DNA of 64,000 nt, taken from the NCBI GenBank assembly GCA_010093685.1, contig MU006221.1:62001-126000 (forward strand), read 5' to 3'. Both the position numbers and the translations under genes were made by a program. Within the stretch, counting starts at the first letter, position 1. Each line of letters starts with the position of its first letter. Shown here one piece after another: positions 10,864 through 22,301 of this stretch. The stretch is from Ophiobolus disseminans. Taxonomy: Eukaryota > Ascomycota > Dothideomycetes > Pleosporales > Phaeosphaeriaceae. The notes beneath the pieces are model-generated. The model had not been told where the DNA came from and ran no database searches. It worked only from the letters and a program-made list of their open reading frames with translations.

Positions 10864-11352
10864 ATGCTACTAAGAATAAAACCTCTCCCCCCCAGAAACA
10901 TTCCCAGTCACAAACCCAATACTGCACGTTACCTCGCCCTCACCTCAAACTCAAAATTTCAACATCCGCAACCATGCGCCCGTCCTCCCACCAAACACCA
11001 CCAACGCCTCCCCACACGCCCCCAAACCCATCACAAAACACACCACAAGAAACACACGAGTTCAAAATCCCAACATCCCCTCCAACGCCCCTTGTACCAC
11101 CGCCCAAACCAACAACACCCCCTGAAGACAATCATCCGCGCCCACGAGAGCAATTGCGCAATATGCTACACATGGTTCTACGGCGTTCCGGCGCAAGATA
11201 GAGCCGCGCATATGAATGCGTGCTGGAAGGGCTTGGTAGACGCTGCGAGGGAGGGGAAGGCGCAAAGACAGATAGAGGAAGGAAGTGATGGTGTTGAACT
11301 TGGAGAAGAGCTGAGCAATGAGGAGGAGGAGAGGGATGGGATTGTGATTTGA
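10864..11352 (+). CDS. Small protein with C2HC zinc-finger-like motif
   Basis: An intact frame from the ATG at 10864 gives 162 residues. The first half is a low-complexity His/Pro/Lys/Gln-rich run. The second half holds C-x2-C-x11-H-x3-C (CAICYTWFYG...HMNAC), a spacing that fits a small zinc knuckle, followed by an acidic Glu-rich tail. A better start context exists at 10974 (aaccATGcg), but that frame is one base out. It gives a Pro-rich, more natural N-terminus and would join the zinc-finger frame if one base were missing from the C5 run at 11118-11122. The C-terminal frame is the credible part. No function is assigned. Confidence 0.4.
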   Translation: MLLRIKPLPPRNIPSHKPNTARYLALTSNSKFQHPQPCARPPTKHHQRLPTRPQTHHKTHHKKHTSSKSQHPLQRPLYHRPNQQHPLKTIIRAHESNCAICYTWFYGVPAQDRAAHMNACWKGLVDAAREGKAQRQIEEGSDGVELGEELSNEEEERDGIVI

Positions 11353-11884
11353 AGGGTATTGTTGAAAATTTGTTGTTAGTAAATCCAAAAACTTTGTTCT
11401 TGGGGTATGTGGTGTGTATCAAGCTTAAATGCTTGTATTTAGGAATAAGTGGACCGGATAGAATAGAGTAGCATAGCATTATAGTCTAGAAGAATAGTAT
11501 CTACGAAAGCAACTTAAATACTCACGCTACAAATTCCATTTACTAGATTTTCCCAACTTCGCTATTAGAAAGCGCATAAGTCGAAACCAAGTATGCGCAG
11601 AATCTTATATCTAGTAAATTACCTATAAGTCTACGTACTACCTAGATACTCTTTGATATACAATCATATAATATATACTCTAGTATTTACAGACCTACTT
11701 ACATTCACATATTTATTAGAGTTTTCTAACGATTTAATAGTACGGCGACGATATACAGGCTGTGTTAAGATGATACCAAGAAAAGTCTAATAGCTGCATG
11801 TTGTATTACTACATACGAGCTCCCTTTGTACTAGCGGCGATGAAAATACTGATGCATATACCTTTCGTCCCAAAATACATCACC
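11353..11884. other. AT-rich intergenic patch
   Basis: This 530-base stretch is much richer in A/T and in TA dinucleotides than its neighbours, especially 11480-11760 (runs such as catataatatatac). No coding frame is seen. It contains the nested inverted repeat at 11539-11618 and ends at the stop codon of the sulfate permease gene. It could be a RIP-mutated element remnant. Confidence 0.5.
11539..11618. repeat. 80-bp nested inverted repeat
   Basis: Perfect 10-base ends, tttactagat (11539-11548) and atctagtaaa (11609-11618), enclose a second inverted pair, gcgcata (11572-11578) and tatgcgc (11592-11598). The whole segment can fold into a hairpin and may be a very small terminal-inverted-repeat element. 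Confidence 0.45.
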
Positions 11885-13951
11885 TCACACCTTCCCCTTC
11901 TCATCCCCCACAACGCGCACCTCCATAGGTTCAATCTCCATCCCATCCTCACTCGCGCTCCTCCCGCCCCTAAACACCGCACCTTCGACATGCCTATAAA
12001 CAGGCGTCCCCTTCCCCCCCTCCCCAACATCATACAGCCCCCACCCAAACCGTCCAAACCTCTCCCTCACCCGCTCATTCAGCCCCACCAACCTCAAGCG
12101 CGTGCCCTTACCCCCGAATTTCTCGACATCAGTTTTAAAATCCCTAAGCGCTGTCAGCCCCGTGGTGTCGATGTTGTGCATCTTGCTGAGGTCGAGAACG
12201 ACGGTGCGGATTTGAACGGGCTCGTCGAGGATATCAGCTTTGTGGCGTAAAAGGCTAGCACGCCGTTCGCCGGCGACGCTCCAATTGCGGTCACGCCGGG
12301 CAGCAGCGAGGGTAGCCACATCGCCGCTGTTGAATGTGAGGACGGCGTCGAGGCATTGGTTTTTGATGTGGTACGCGTTGAAGAAGAGCATAGGGGCGTG
12401 GATGGCGAAGACTTGTGTGTCGAGCGGTACAGATAGAGTTTCTGCGCGGTGTGATGAGTTGGTGTCGAGAGAGGTGATGCGGCGCACGCGGTGGAATGCC
12501 GTGGTGGTGAGGTGGTATGCGATTCCGAAACCCACGGCGGCGCCGATGCCGATTTCCGAGCTGACGAAGAGCGTGAGCCAGAAGGCGAGCATGGCGCATA
12601 TGAAGTCGACGAGCGAGGTTTTCCAATAACTATAGAAGACGCGCAGGGGCACGATCATATGCCAAACAGCGGTTACAATGATAGCGGCGAGGGTGGCTTT
12701 GGGGATCCAGAAGAGTGCGGGCGTGAGTTTGTAGATGGATAGGATGACGACGCTGCCCGCGATGAGGCCGTATGTGGGCGACTTTACGCCCGAGTCGGAG
12801 TTTACGGCTGTGCGCGACATGGCGCCGCCGACGGCCATGGAGGAGAAGAAGGCGTTGAAGAAGTTTGTGGTGCCTAGGTAGACGAGCTCTTGGGCTGGGT
12901 CGATGACGTAGTCGTTCTTGCGGCCGAAGGCTTTGGCGATGGCGAGGTGCTCGATGGATGCGGCGATGAAGGGGGCGATGGAGCGTGGGAAGACCTTTGT
13001 GATGAGGGTCGAGTCGGGCATCTTGGGTTTTTCGATGCCGTTGGACTTGACCTTGCTGAGCGCCCAGATAGGGTTGTTGACGCGGCTCTTGTTGACGGCA
13101 TAGGAGATGCCGGTGAAAAGGATCAGGACGACAGCACTGCGGCCGAGGGCGAAAAGCCAGATGCCTTTGTTCTTCTTGCCCCAGCGTTGGCCCATTTTCT
13201 GCATGAGCACGAGGATGACAATACCGCCGAGACCGATGCCGGTGGTTGGGCCGTCAAAGTCGGGAATCTGTTGGAAGAGATCGCGGATAATATTTGCTGT
13301 GCCAGATCCGACAGTCACACCAAAGAGAGCGGGGATCTGGCCGAGCATAATGACGATTGCTGCCGCACTGATGAAGCCGCTGAGGACGGGGATGGAAATG
13401 AACTCGAGCAGGAAGCCGAGCTTGAGCATGCCGATGACCAAGGAGTATATGCCGACCGACATTGCAACGGCTGAGGCAATGGCCTGTGGTTTGTAGCCCT
13501 CCTTTTGGATATCGTGTATGATCTCAGCCGTGAGTAGTCCCATCAGTGAGGTAGGGCCAGTGGACATGTCTGAATCTAGTCAGCGAGCCGTTGGGTATCT
13601 CAGCTCTCGAGACTCACCCTTTGAAGAGCCCATGATGAAGTAGAGAAAGTTGGGCAGCCAGCTGGACATGAGTCCATACTCGCCTGGGATTGTAGCAATC
13701 TTTGCGTAGGCCAGTGACTGCGGAATCAACAGCACACCGACTGTGATACCTGCGAGTGTGTCGTTTAACAGCCATCGTGGGTTGTACTTTGGAAGCCAGT
13801 GGATGATGGGCACTCTCTCCTGGAGATACTGGCTGGCTACGGACGGGCTTGCACGCACGCCCCTTACGGTGTATCGTACCGTGCGCTGCAGTGTGATGTC
13901 GTTGACAATGGCATTCTTCACACGACCTGGTGCTTTTCGAACGTAATCCAT
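11885..13951 (-). CDS. SulP-family sulfate permease with STAS domain
   Basis: Two exons (13951-13618 and 13569-11885) with a 48-base GT..AG intron give 672 residues. The first in-frame ATG is at 13951; the codon at 13969 is GTG and is not used. The N-terminal part carries the sulfate transporter signature, with GVLLIPQSLAYA followed by the spliced sequence SSKDMSTGPTSLMGLLTAEI. About ten to twelve hydrophobic segments follow. The C-terminal cytosolic STAS domain lies at about 490-640, with VVLDLSKMHNIDTTGLTAL as its core. Family members import sulfate, or related anions, with protons at the plasma membrane and feed sulfur assimilation; some orthologues carry other anions, so the substrate is inferred. 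The gene is complete. Confidence 0.93.
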
Positions 13952-16334
13952 AGTGGCAGTGGTTTTCACTGAATAAGAATGAGAATGAGTGCTAGACAGA
14001 AATGGACGGCGGAGGAAGCTGATGGATCAGAGGATAGAGCCTCGAAGCTGAAATGATAAAAGATGGACCGAAATATGTCCTGTACGAGAAATATCCCGAT
14101 GAACAGCGAACTTCCCGAGACTACGACGAAGCCACAAAACGATATACTGCGCCTTTTTGTATGTTCTGCTCGAGATGGAGGATATCGCACCTACCACACT
14201 CCTTAGTAGTACACCCACCAGAAGGCATGAGCCAGCATGGAAACATGCTGGAAACGTGGTGCTAGTTAGCCTGGTCATGTTGCTGCCAATAACCATCGAA
14301 GAATATCAGCATCCCGACCAAACCAGACTAGATGGGGAAATGAGCTGCGATTGATAGTAGGCAATACCACGATGGACCTTCCACGTCAAGGAACCGAAGC
14401 GCAAGCCGCTACATGAGTGGGGACGTCGTGTTTACTCTTCGAGTGGCGCTTGCAGTGTAAGCTAGTCATAATGGTCAGGTGTACAGGATACCTTGTCGCT
14501 TGCATGATGGCGCGTAGCGTTTGGTATTGCTAAGCACTTGAGCCCAACGTTGGGGTCGTGTTGAGGTTGTGGATGTCCTCGGACCTGTCCACGACAATCT
14601 CACGAGCTCGTCTTGAAAATTCGACTTCTATGTCGATGTACTTGCCACGCCCAACGCTGATGAGAGTTGGTCCCAAATCACTACGAAAGACAGCTTGGTT
14701 GACCGCAATGGTGTTACCCCGCAGTTCGCGTCAGCATTGCAGTTAGCTCCCATCAGCCTCTTCCGCGACTACTTTCCGTGATGCCGCGCACTAGCGCCTC
14801 GAAATAAGCTTTAGGCTAAGCTTGGCCGATTGATTGGCCAAGCTCCATGTCGACTGCCTCCCGTGCGGAAGGTGCCCCGTTTCATGGAGACCATGGGTGG
14901 TGGGGGAAACGAAACGTCGATGATCTCAAGTCTGCATGCCAAATACCATCCATCGGCAGTTGAGCTCGCTCCGCTTGCCCCAAAAGGTGGCACCGGAAAT
15001 AGTGTCGAGTGAGAATAACGCTGTCTCGTGGCTGCCACCCTGCAGCGTCCTTCTAGACCAGCGACGAGACGGTAGTAGCGGAATGTGGTGTGCTGACCAA
15101 GACGTCATGTAGTGCCGGACCGACCAAGCTTTTCTTGAGTTGTGCTTGGGGGTGCTGATTCGAGTGGAGTACACAGCGTCATATAAAGAAACAGACGGAC
15201 CTAAATCCGTGGTAAAATGAGGGGTAAATGAATTCAGAGTAGGCGTGTTCGTCGGAGCCATGGTCTTTGCTACGCTGGAAGATGAGTCTCGAAAGGGACG
15301 TAGTTGGTGGCTCTGCTACTTACCGCGTGCGTGGAGGTCTCTTTTTCAACCGAATCCTGTCTGCGACTTTGATGTACAGCCGCATTCATTTGGGCCAAAT
15401 CTCCTCAGACATCAGCAATTCTGCACGTTGTAACCTACCCGGGTTCAGGGCTGGAGAGCCATGTGCAAGGTAAATGCAGTAGACGGCATGTTACACCCGG
15501 GTGTCCAATCAGGCTGGAAGGCATGCCCTGCAAAGCGCCCGCTCCAAGCAGTGCAGGACCGAGACAGCTCAAGACAGCAGTCTGGGTCCAGGTTTCATGG
15601 TTTTGAGTGGTTGATCAAAGTGGTTGCGATGCAGACGGCGACATGGGGACGGCAAGTCTCCTTCCGAATATTGATACGCTTTCAATGCGTAAGAAGCGGA
15701 GAGGTCGCTCAGTAGTCGGAGGGACACGGACCCCCAAGGACCCGAAGTCGACGTTGACGAGAGTTGGAGAAGGTAGAGGTCGAGCGCATCCTGGTTACTG
15801 AAGTGACCAAACTTGTCCATGAAGCCCGACAACGTACCAGACTTGCTCAGACAGGGACCGTCGTCGCTTGGAATGGAGCGGATATTGACGGTGGAGACCA
15901 TCAGCATTCGGGTTGGGGTTTCTTCAAACCCTCAGCGCCTTGCGATTCTCCTCACTTGATGTCGGGCTCTTGGTTCAAGGAGCGTGGGGTGCTTTCAAGT
16001 CCACCATAGACAGGTCATGGTGGTGAGTAGGGGCACCGGCGGTATGCCGTTGCGCGGACATGGCTTGCAACACGAGCACTTTCCCTGTTTGAGGTAGATA
16101 CTTACGGTGCTGTCCTTCTTGATGCACATGATATCAGACTCCAACTCTTTCGAATGCAGTGTCTGTTCTGTCGAGACTGGTAGTCAGGAACGGGCGTTGG
16201 GGTGACGCAGGAGTGGCAGGGTTCGGCGAGAGATGACACAAGCGGCCGCGCGCGACGCCAACGCCAAGGCGAATTTTTGGATGGACGACAAAGCGATGCA
16301 ATCGACCCGCCATTCACTCCCCGCAGCTCAAGAG
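13952..16334. other. 2.4-kb intergenic region without a confident gene
   Basis: No gene model with start, splice sites and recognisable product could be built here. The left end is the upstream region of the sulfate permease. A minus-strand open fragment at 14530-14730 looks protein-like. A perfect 9-base hairpin (agcttggcc / ggccaagct, 14819-14827 and 14836-14844) with an 8-base loop is present. The last few hundred bases are the upstream region of the gene at 16335. Confidence 0.4.
14530..14730 (-). other. Possible orphan exon or gene fragment
   Basis: 67 codons are open on the minus strand, ending at a TAG (14530-14532). Composition and codon use look coding (TLISVGRGKYIDIEVEF, then EIVVDRSEDIHNLN). 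There is no ATG and no clear acceptor just upstream, so it may be a decayed gene piece or chance. No family is recognised. Confidence 0.2.
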
Positions 16335-18696
16335 ATGGCGAAAAAGAAGAAGAGCGCGCAGATGAACACGGCGACCAACGGCAGCGTCTCAGGGACGCCG
16401 CCTTCGACGGCCAACGGCAGCACGGCGGCAGGGAAGAAGGCGGCGGCGGAGCCCTCGACGTCGGCGCTCATCATCTGTCGCAACAAGTGAGTTTTGGCCG
16501 AGGCACGTCCCAGCAGTCACCCGATGCTTCATTCACCACGGCCGGGTCGCTGACGGGCGGCATCACAGGCATTGGCGCTATATCTCGTCGTTCCACGGGC
16601 CCTGGCTGCAGCTGCCGCCCGAGGTGCTCGAGTCGCTGGCGCACTCCAACTACCTTTCCCCGCGCCCCCACCCGATTGACCCCGCCGTCTTCTACGACCT
16701 CGTCAAGATCCGCAAGGCCGTCGACGAGGCCACCAACCTGGCCGTGCGCGCGACATCGGGCCTGACGTCGGCGGCCCTCAGCAACTCGCTCCATGCAAAC
16801 AACAGCATGCTGGGGGGCGCGGCGGCGCTGGGGATTGGGTACGGGGGCGGCGGGAACAGCAAGCTGAGCAGGGAGCGTAAGCACCGCATGCGCGAGCTGG
16901 CGACGAGCAAGCTCAGCCAGGCGTACCACCTGGACGAGATCGCGGCCAGTGTCGCGACGATGCAGAGCGCGAGCACCCTCGAGGACGTGGCCCACCTGGT
17001 GCTGCAGCGCAATCCGCACGACGTCGACGCCAAGTACGTGCACTTCTTCCACGAGAAGATCCCGAGCCGCATGATGGCGCAATGCACGCCGCTGGACACG
17101 CTGAACGAAATTATCGTGGACCGGCCCAACGACGGCAGCCCGCTGCGCACACGCGCCCTGACGCGCATCTTCAAGGAGGACTACGTGAACTCGGCGAAGG
17201 ACCTGAGCGAGGCGCTGTCGGCGGCGCGCTTTCTGGCCTCACAGCACCGGGCGGGCAAGGACCAGCTGGTCTTGGCCAAGACGTACCACGAGCAGCACGG
17301 GAGAGACTGGCGGCAGGAGGTCAAGATTCCCGACGAGGACCAGCCCAGCTCCCTCGAGACACAGCTCCTGTTCCACCGCGCGGGCGTCTACTTCACCATA
17401 GCCTGCGGATACGTGCACGCCGCCCTGGACGGGCTGAGAGACGCAGAGGAGGCAACCGCGAAACGAGACGCGCACGTGGCGGCGGGCGGGGAACCAACAC
17501 CGGAAACTGCACACGAGAGCGACGCGCACCGCCGCCGCATGGAGGCCCGCAAGCAGGTCCGACAGAACGCCAAGCGTGCCCTGCGCGACTACAACGCCTT
17601 CCTCTCCCACTTCGACTACACCCCGGGCATCTCCGCCGAGCTCGCCGAAGAGTTCCTGCGCCGGCTGGGGCACACGGCGAACGGCAACGGCGTACTCAAG
17701 GACTCCCACAAGCTGCCCCTGAACCGTGTCCTGGAAGGGGCAGACACCGCCGCATCGCCCATATCCGAAGCCCTCGTCCCCCATCGTAGACAGCATGGCT
17801 CCAACCACGACCGCTCCACCTGGCCCAAACTACCGCCACCCGACATCTTCAAAGTATCCCAGCTGTTCGACGCCGCGCCGCCGCCCTCCCTCCCTCCCTA
17901 CCCACCGCCCAGTCCGACCTCCCCCGCCTCAGCCGCCGCATCCGCCTTCGCCGACTCCCATGAAAGCATAACCTACCACCCGCTCCTCACCGACGCCCTG
18001 CACTCCCTGCTCCTCTGCCACGCGCTCATCCAAACCCCCGCAAAAGAGCACCTCCGCCACGCCCACAACGCCGCCCGCCTCGCCCGCATCTGCGACGGCT
18101 ACCCCATCTTCCTCGCCGCCCGCTCGCCCGCGCGCGCCGACTGGATCGAAGTGCTCCGCCGCGCGGGGAACTGGATCAACCTCTCCACCTCGTGGGAACT
18201 CCTCTGCCGCCCCGCCCCTCTCCCCGGACACAACACCTCCAAGCCCGACGCCCCCGCCGCGAAACCCGAATCCGCGGCCCAGAAGCGCGAGCGCCACAAA
18301 CACGAAGCCATCCTCGAAGCCCTCGCCGACGAACGCGTCGTCGACGAGGAATCCTTCCAGCGCGCTGTTCGCGCACGGGAGCGCCGCTTTGCGGACGACG
18401 AAGCGGCTGAGCATCCTGGTGCGCACGAGTCGCCCAAGGCAAATGGCGCGCATGCACCGAAGCGCTGGGCGCAGGATGATGGTAGGGAGTATCCTATTAG
18501 CACGGAGCGCGCGGAGGCTATTTCGCGTTGGGTACGGGAGGCGCCGTTGATTGTTGAGGGTGATGGCACTAAGAAGCGGAGGACTAAGGGCAAGGGCAAG
18601 AAAATCGGCCTTGGCCGCGCGGGGAGTACGGGACTGAGTCTTGCTGAGAGCGTGGAGACGCTGGGGGTGGGGGATGATGGCGACGTGGTTGATTAA
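16335..18696 (+). CDS. Conserved-looking fungal protein with TPR-like helical region
   Basis: Two exons (16335-16486 and 16569-18696) with an 82-base intron give 759 residues. The splice joins ...RN-K-HWRYISSFHGPWLQLPPEVLESL, keeping frame. Another in-frame Met exists further upstream, but the one at 16335 leads into a short Lys-rich and Ser/Thr/Ala-rich N-terminus. The core (about residues 52-350) is rich in Ala/Leu helices of about 34-residue spacing, suggesting TPR-like repeats, for instance around the KDLSEALSAARFLASQ and NAKRALRDYNAFLSHF segments. A Pro-rich disordered middle, a second helical block and a basic Lys/Arg-Gly-rich C-terminus follow. No signal peptide or membrane segment is seen. 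The exon is notably GC-rich. The function is not recognised; a cytosolic or nuclear scaffold is possible but unproven. Confidence 0.8.
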
Positions 18697-20005
18697 GGGA
18701 GCTGCTGCTTTGGTGAATGGTGAAAGTGTTGCTGCTTGATGGAAGCGAGATGAGAGATATGCTAGATCCAGGGGATAGCTCTTTGGATAAGGATGATTTG
18801 GCGGTGCGTTTTAGCAGAAGAAGCCTTTCTGTAGAGATGGAAGCGAGAGTTGTATCGAGCAGCTTTACAACTCGTTGTTCTTTTCTCGTCTCCTCCTCGT
18901 CCGCTCAACCCGCACACCAAATCCCCTCCCCTCCTTACTGCTCCTTCGCGCGCTCGTGCCCATGACACACCAACCATACCTTATCTCCGTCTCTCTCGCT
19001 ACTGCTCGAGTAGTTTTAGTACCAAGTCGAGAATATGCGACGCACGCACGCAGCTTAATGATACATTTGCTCTACTCTCAGTCCCTTGAAGTGTATCACG
19101 CACACGTATCCGAGGCTACCAAACTCTGACTACACCCTCTTCTCTACCCACCTGTATCCGTATATATCGCTCCCAATCGAGCATCTAGGACCAGCACTAT
19201 GCCACAAGCGTCGAGGTCGTCGCAGCATATCACATGATATCCTCGTTTCCTGGGTAGTATGTCGTGTACGACGACGAAACGTCGTAGCTAGACGACGTAT
19301 CCAATCCTTAAGCGTAGCCAGGGGCGCCGCGTTCGGGGTAAACAGAACGCTGAAACAGGCGGCTTGATAGGGCACGGTGGAAGTGTGTATGACCAGGGGC
19401 GATGGAAGTTGGTAACTAGCGCAGATAAGTGTGTATCTTTAAAGCGACGATGCAGCAACGTCGTTGCGAACTGTGCGGCAGATATATTTGTGAGTCGCGT
19501 GTTTTGGGGCGCGTTTGGAACGTATATTAGGAGAGCGTGGGTATGTGGTAGGGAGATATGTATGCGAGGTTAGGGGGGTGTAGAGCAGGGCGTTTGGGCA
19601 TGGGTTGATGCGATGGATGCTGTGGATTGGGTGTGCGGTGGGGCTGGGGGAATGAGTCGAGAGGGGAAGTAGCTAAGTATGGGGATTAAACGCGTGTGTC
19701 ATGGGTTTGGAGAGGGATAGGATAGAAAAAATAGAGGGGAGTGGAGAGGATGGAGAGTGCGGGGGGTATGAACTTTATGAAGTGAATTCAATACATGAAA
19801 TGTACAATGTGTAACTATAAAATACATCAAGTGTATGGAGTCTTCATGCTCGAGACCACTCCAGAGAATGTATGCAAGTCCCGGAAATCTTCTACTTCCG
19901 CCTTGTTTCAGTCATCGTGAATGCGATTCCTCCGATATTCTACAACGGCGAGGCTGTAGTCGGCGCTTCTCACGCCCTGCGGACTGAACTAGACGCTTGG
20001 GAATT
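18697..20005. other. 1.3-kb intergenic region between convergent genes
   Basis: This lies between the 3' ends of the genes at 16335-18696 (plus) and 20006-21217 (minus). Short open frames occur but none is protein-like. Sequence from about 19690 to 19840 is A/G-rich, then AT-rich. Nothing else is seen. Confidence 0.5.
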
Positions 20006-21217
20006 CTACGATAATGGAGAGCTTCCGGTACCATCGGTGTCCGCTTCGAGCACATCGTTTTCGTCCTCGAGCACCTCGCTCAAACACCAAAGGCACAGGA
20101 CGTGGCAAGCGATCCTGCTACAGCGGCAGAGTGGCGTGCATTCGGTTGGTATTGTTGATGCGCATGCGCGTATGGTCGAGTCTTCGGCCTGGTAGCATCG
20201 CAAGCAAAGCCACCGGTCGAGGAAGTGCTTTCTCAGAGTGCAGTGACAAGTTTTGATGGAGGACGCCTCGGTTTTTCGAGCGGGCCGCGGAACCAGTGGC
20301 GCGTGCTGGCCCGAAAGATCTGTTATCTGCGGCAGATCATGTGCGAGGCAGAACTCGCACAAAAGGACTTTACGCTCATTCACAACGGTGCACAGAGATG
20401 CTAATACCGGCGACGGAAATCCAGAGCGCCGCGAATCCTCAGGCATGGACATCAGCGACTGTTGTCCGAGATCGATGTCGAGGATCTCCTCGATGCATTC
20501 GGGAGGTGCGGCGTCGTCGATTTGAAGCGGGACGTCGAGACAGCCTTGGTCGTGGTAAGGTCCATCTCCACCTATTGAAGGATCTTGCCAGGGCGATAGA
20601 CCCTTGGCCTCTGCGGACGGGAGGTGGTGCGGGCTGAGTATGGCTTGTTCAAGCGGCTTCAGCAGTACGAAACCGCTAAAATTTGGTAGTTCCGCCGGAT
20701 CACTTGGATCGCTGGATGTTTCGTAGATGCTCTGGTACACAACATGTACTCGGCATTCGTTGCAGGTCGCTACTTTGCAGGTGACGCAAGGCCTGGTCTC
20801 GACAAGTCGTTGTGGCGTTTCACTGCCACATTTGACATACTCGGTACAGTCAAATGTGTAAAAGTAGGTCGACTTCTGATGGCACTTCTTTCTGATTTCG
20901 ATGCCTTTGCCCGAGCATCGAAGTCGGCCGAGGAGGTTCTCTAGGCTTCCTGGACGGGGCGTGATGGTCTCATGGAGGGTCTTTGAAGTAAGCGCAAGGG
21001 CCAGGAGATCGTCCGCAGAGAGATTCGATATGATGGCTTCCAGCAAGCCGTATTGCTTCAAAATGCCGGTCAAATGACTGGAGGGGGAAAGATCAGCTGT
21101 CAAATGGTGCAACTGTCGCTTTGGAATCGTCGCGACAGTGAAGTCCGGCGAGTACTTTCGCTTCATCGATCGGATTTCCTTCGCAGTGTAATGATTGACG
21201 GATCGCGCTTGACACAT
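20006..21217 (-). CDS. F-box protein with Cys-rich zinc-binding-type regions
   Basis: Single exon, 403 residues, with ATG at 21217 (a second Met at 21166 is also possible). An F-box-like helix bundle is seen at about 58-92 (LLEAIISNLSADDLLALALTSKTL). It is followed by several CxxC groups: CVTCKVATCNEC, LLCEFC, CHCTLRKHF...CLRC and a C-terminal CRCSRIACH...CLWC. These could bind two or more zinc ions. The middle is low-complexity and acidic. F-box proteins recruit substrates to SCF ubiquitin ligases through Skp1; what this one binds is unknown. The gene is complete. Confidence 0.75.
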   Translation of the reverse strand: MCQARSVNHYTAKEIRSMKRKYSPDFTVATIPKRQLHHLTADLSPSSHLTGILKQYGLLEAIISNLSADDLLALALTSKTLHETITPRPGSLENLLGRLRCSGKGIEIRKKCHQKSTYFYTFDCTEYVKCGSETPQRLVETRPCVTCKVATCNECRVHVVYQSIYETSSDPSDPAELPNFSGFVLLKPLEQAILSPHHLPSAEAKGLSPWQDPSIGGDGPYHDQGCLDVPLQIDDAAPPECIEEILDIDLGQQSLMSMPEDSRRSGFPSPVLASLCTVVNERKVLLCEFCLAHDLPQITDLSGQHAPLVPRPARKTEASSIKTCHCTLRKHFLDRWLCLRCYQAEDSTIRACASTIPTECTPLCRCSRIACHVLCLWCLSEVLEDENDVLEADTDGTGSSPLS

Positions 21218-21302
21218 CTCTGAGGTGTTTTAAAGGTGACTGAATCTCGGCAACTGGCTTCTAAGTACAATGTTTAGCGCAGGCCAGGAACCCAGACCGA
21301 TC

Positions 21303-21342
21303 GATGCGGTAGACCCTTGCGCGATGCGGTAGACCCTTGCGC
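21303..21342. repeat. Perfect tandem duplication of a 20-mer
   Basis: Two exact, adjacent copies (21303-21322 and 21323-21342) beginning gatgcggtaga lie about 100 bases upstream of the F-box gene start. A two-copy perfect tandem suggests recent slippage. Confidence 0.9.
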
Positions 21343-21874
21343 GATGAAGAAGATGTGACAGCTGAGAGACTATCGAAACAAGAGTCTCAGAGACCGCCAT
21401 TGGAAGTATCGACATACCCTCATCTACAATGAAGTGGACGTAGCGACGTTGGGCAAGGTGTTAAGGGTGTAATAGTCCGCGCCCGACGTACATTTAGTAG
21501 AAAGATGACCCAGCAACAGAATCAACGCCACTCATCACGCATATACCGTGACGGCCTTCAGATCTGGATCCATTTTATGTTTCGGGTTGCAAGTGTAGAA
21601 AGTGCGGTCAGGATCGGAAGGCACGCGCACGTGTGCCAGGTGTCACTCGGAATGAGAGAGTATCGGCGCTGTGAGTTGCGACTGCCGATGACACGAAAGG
21701 AAAGTTATCGAGCTGCTGAAAGAACGTTGACTGCTGAAGAAGGTAGATCATAAGGCGGAATTTTGCTCCGGAGAAATGCGGGTCGTTGCCCGATGACGTC
21801 CGATGGCTTGCCAAGACCGGCGCACTTATGTAATGCTGCCTCGGCCCATCTTCGCTCTCTCCTTTCATCCTCTC

Positions 21875-22006
21875 GGTAAGTCGTGAAAGCTAGAGAAAGA
21901 TTAAGCCTGGCGACTACATTAACGTCTACAAAACAATTCTAAATTCTGAAAACTTTCTGTAGATAGACAGGACACTATATCTTTATTTCCAGCTTCGCGA
22001 CTTACT
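21875..22006. mobile_element. MITE-like element, copy A
   Basis: About 132 bases are bounded by imperfect terminal inverted repeats: ggtaagtcgtgaaagct at the left and agcttcgcgacttact at the right. The interior (taagcctg...ctaaattct...acagga...atttcc) is shared with the segment at 37428-37569. There is no coding capacity. It fits a miniature inverted-repeat element of a DNA transposon. Target-site duplications were not resolved. Confidence 0.6.
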
Positions 22007-22301
22007 GAGAGTCATCCACTGTGGGTCGTTCCTCATCAATGTTTCATCAGTGCTCAACACTGTTCTTTCATCACTGATCAAGCAAAGGTGAATGTAATGT
22101 CTACCTGGACGTAGTTACAGCTGTGACATTCCATCGTATTCAGCTACTCATTCGTCGATTTGCAACCGGCATTACATACAATGTGCAAAGACCATGTCCT
22201 CTTTCTTCGAACCGTTCTCTCCAGGCCAGACATTCACATACTGAAATCCACATTCATACGTCATGCGCCCATATTGTCTTCCCTTCGATCACGATCTTCG
22301 T

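Larger units (their letters stand above)
21218..22301. other. Intergenic region containing a tandem 20-mer and a MITE-like element
   Basis: The first part is upstream of the F-box gene and carries a perfect two-copy 20-base repeat (21303-21342). The MITE-like element occupies 21875-22006. From there to 22301 is the 3' flank of the small secreted protein gene. No other gene is seen. Confidence 0.5.

Noticed and set aside
17239..17808. Long minus-strand frames in the GC-rich gene at 16335-18696
   Set aside because: The strong GC bias of the real exon keeps several frames open; none has motifs or splice logic.
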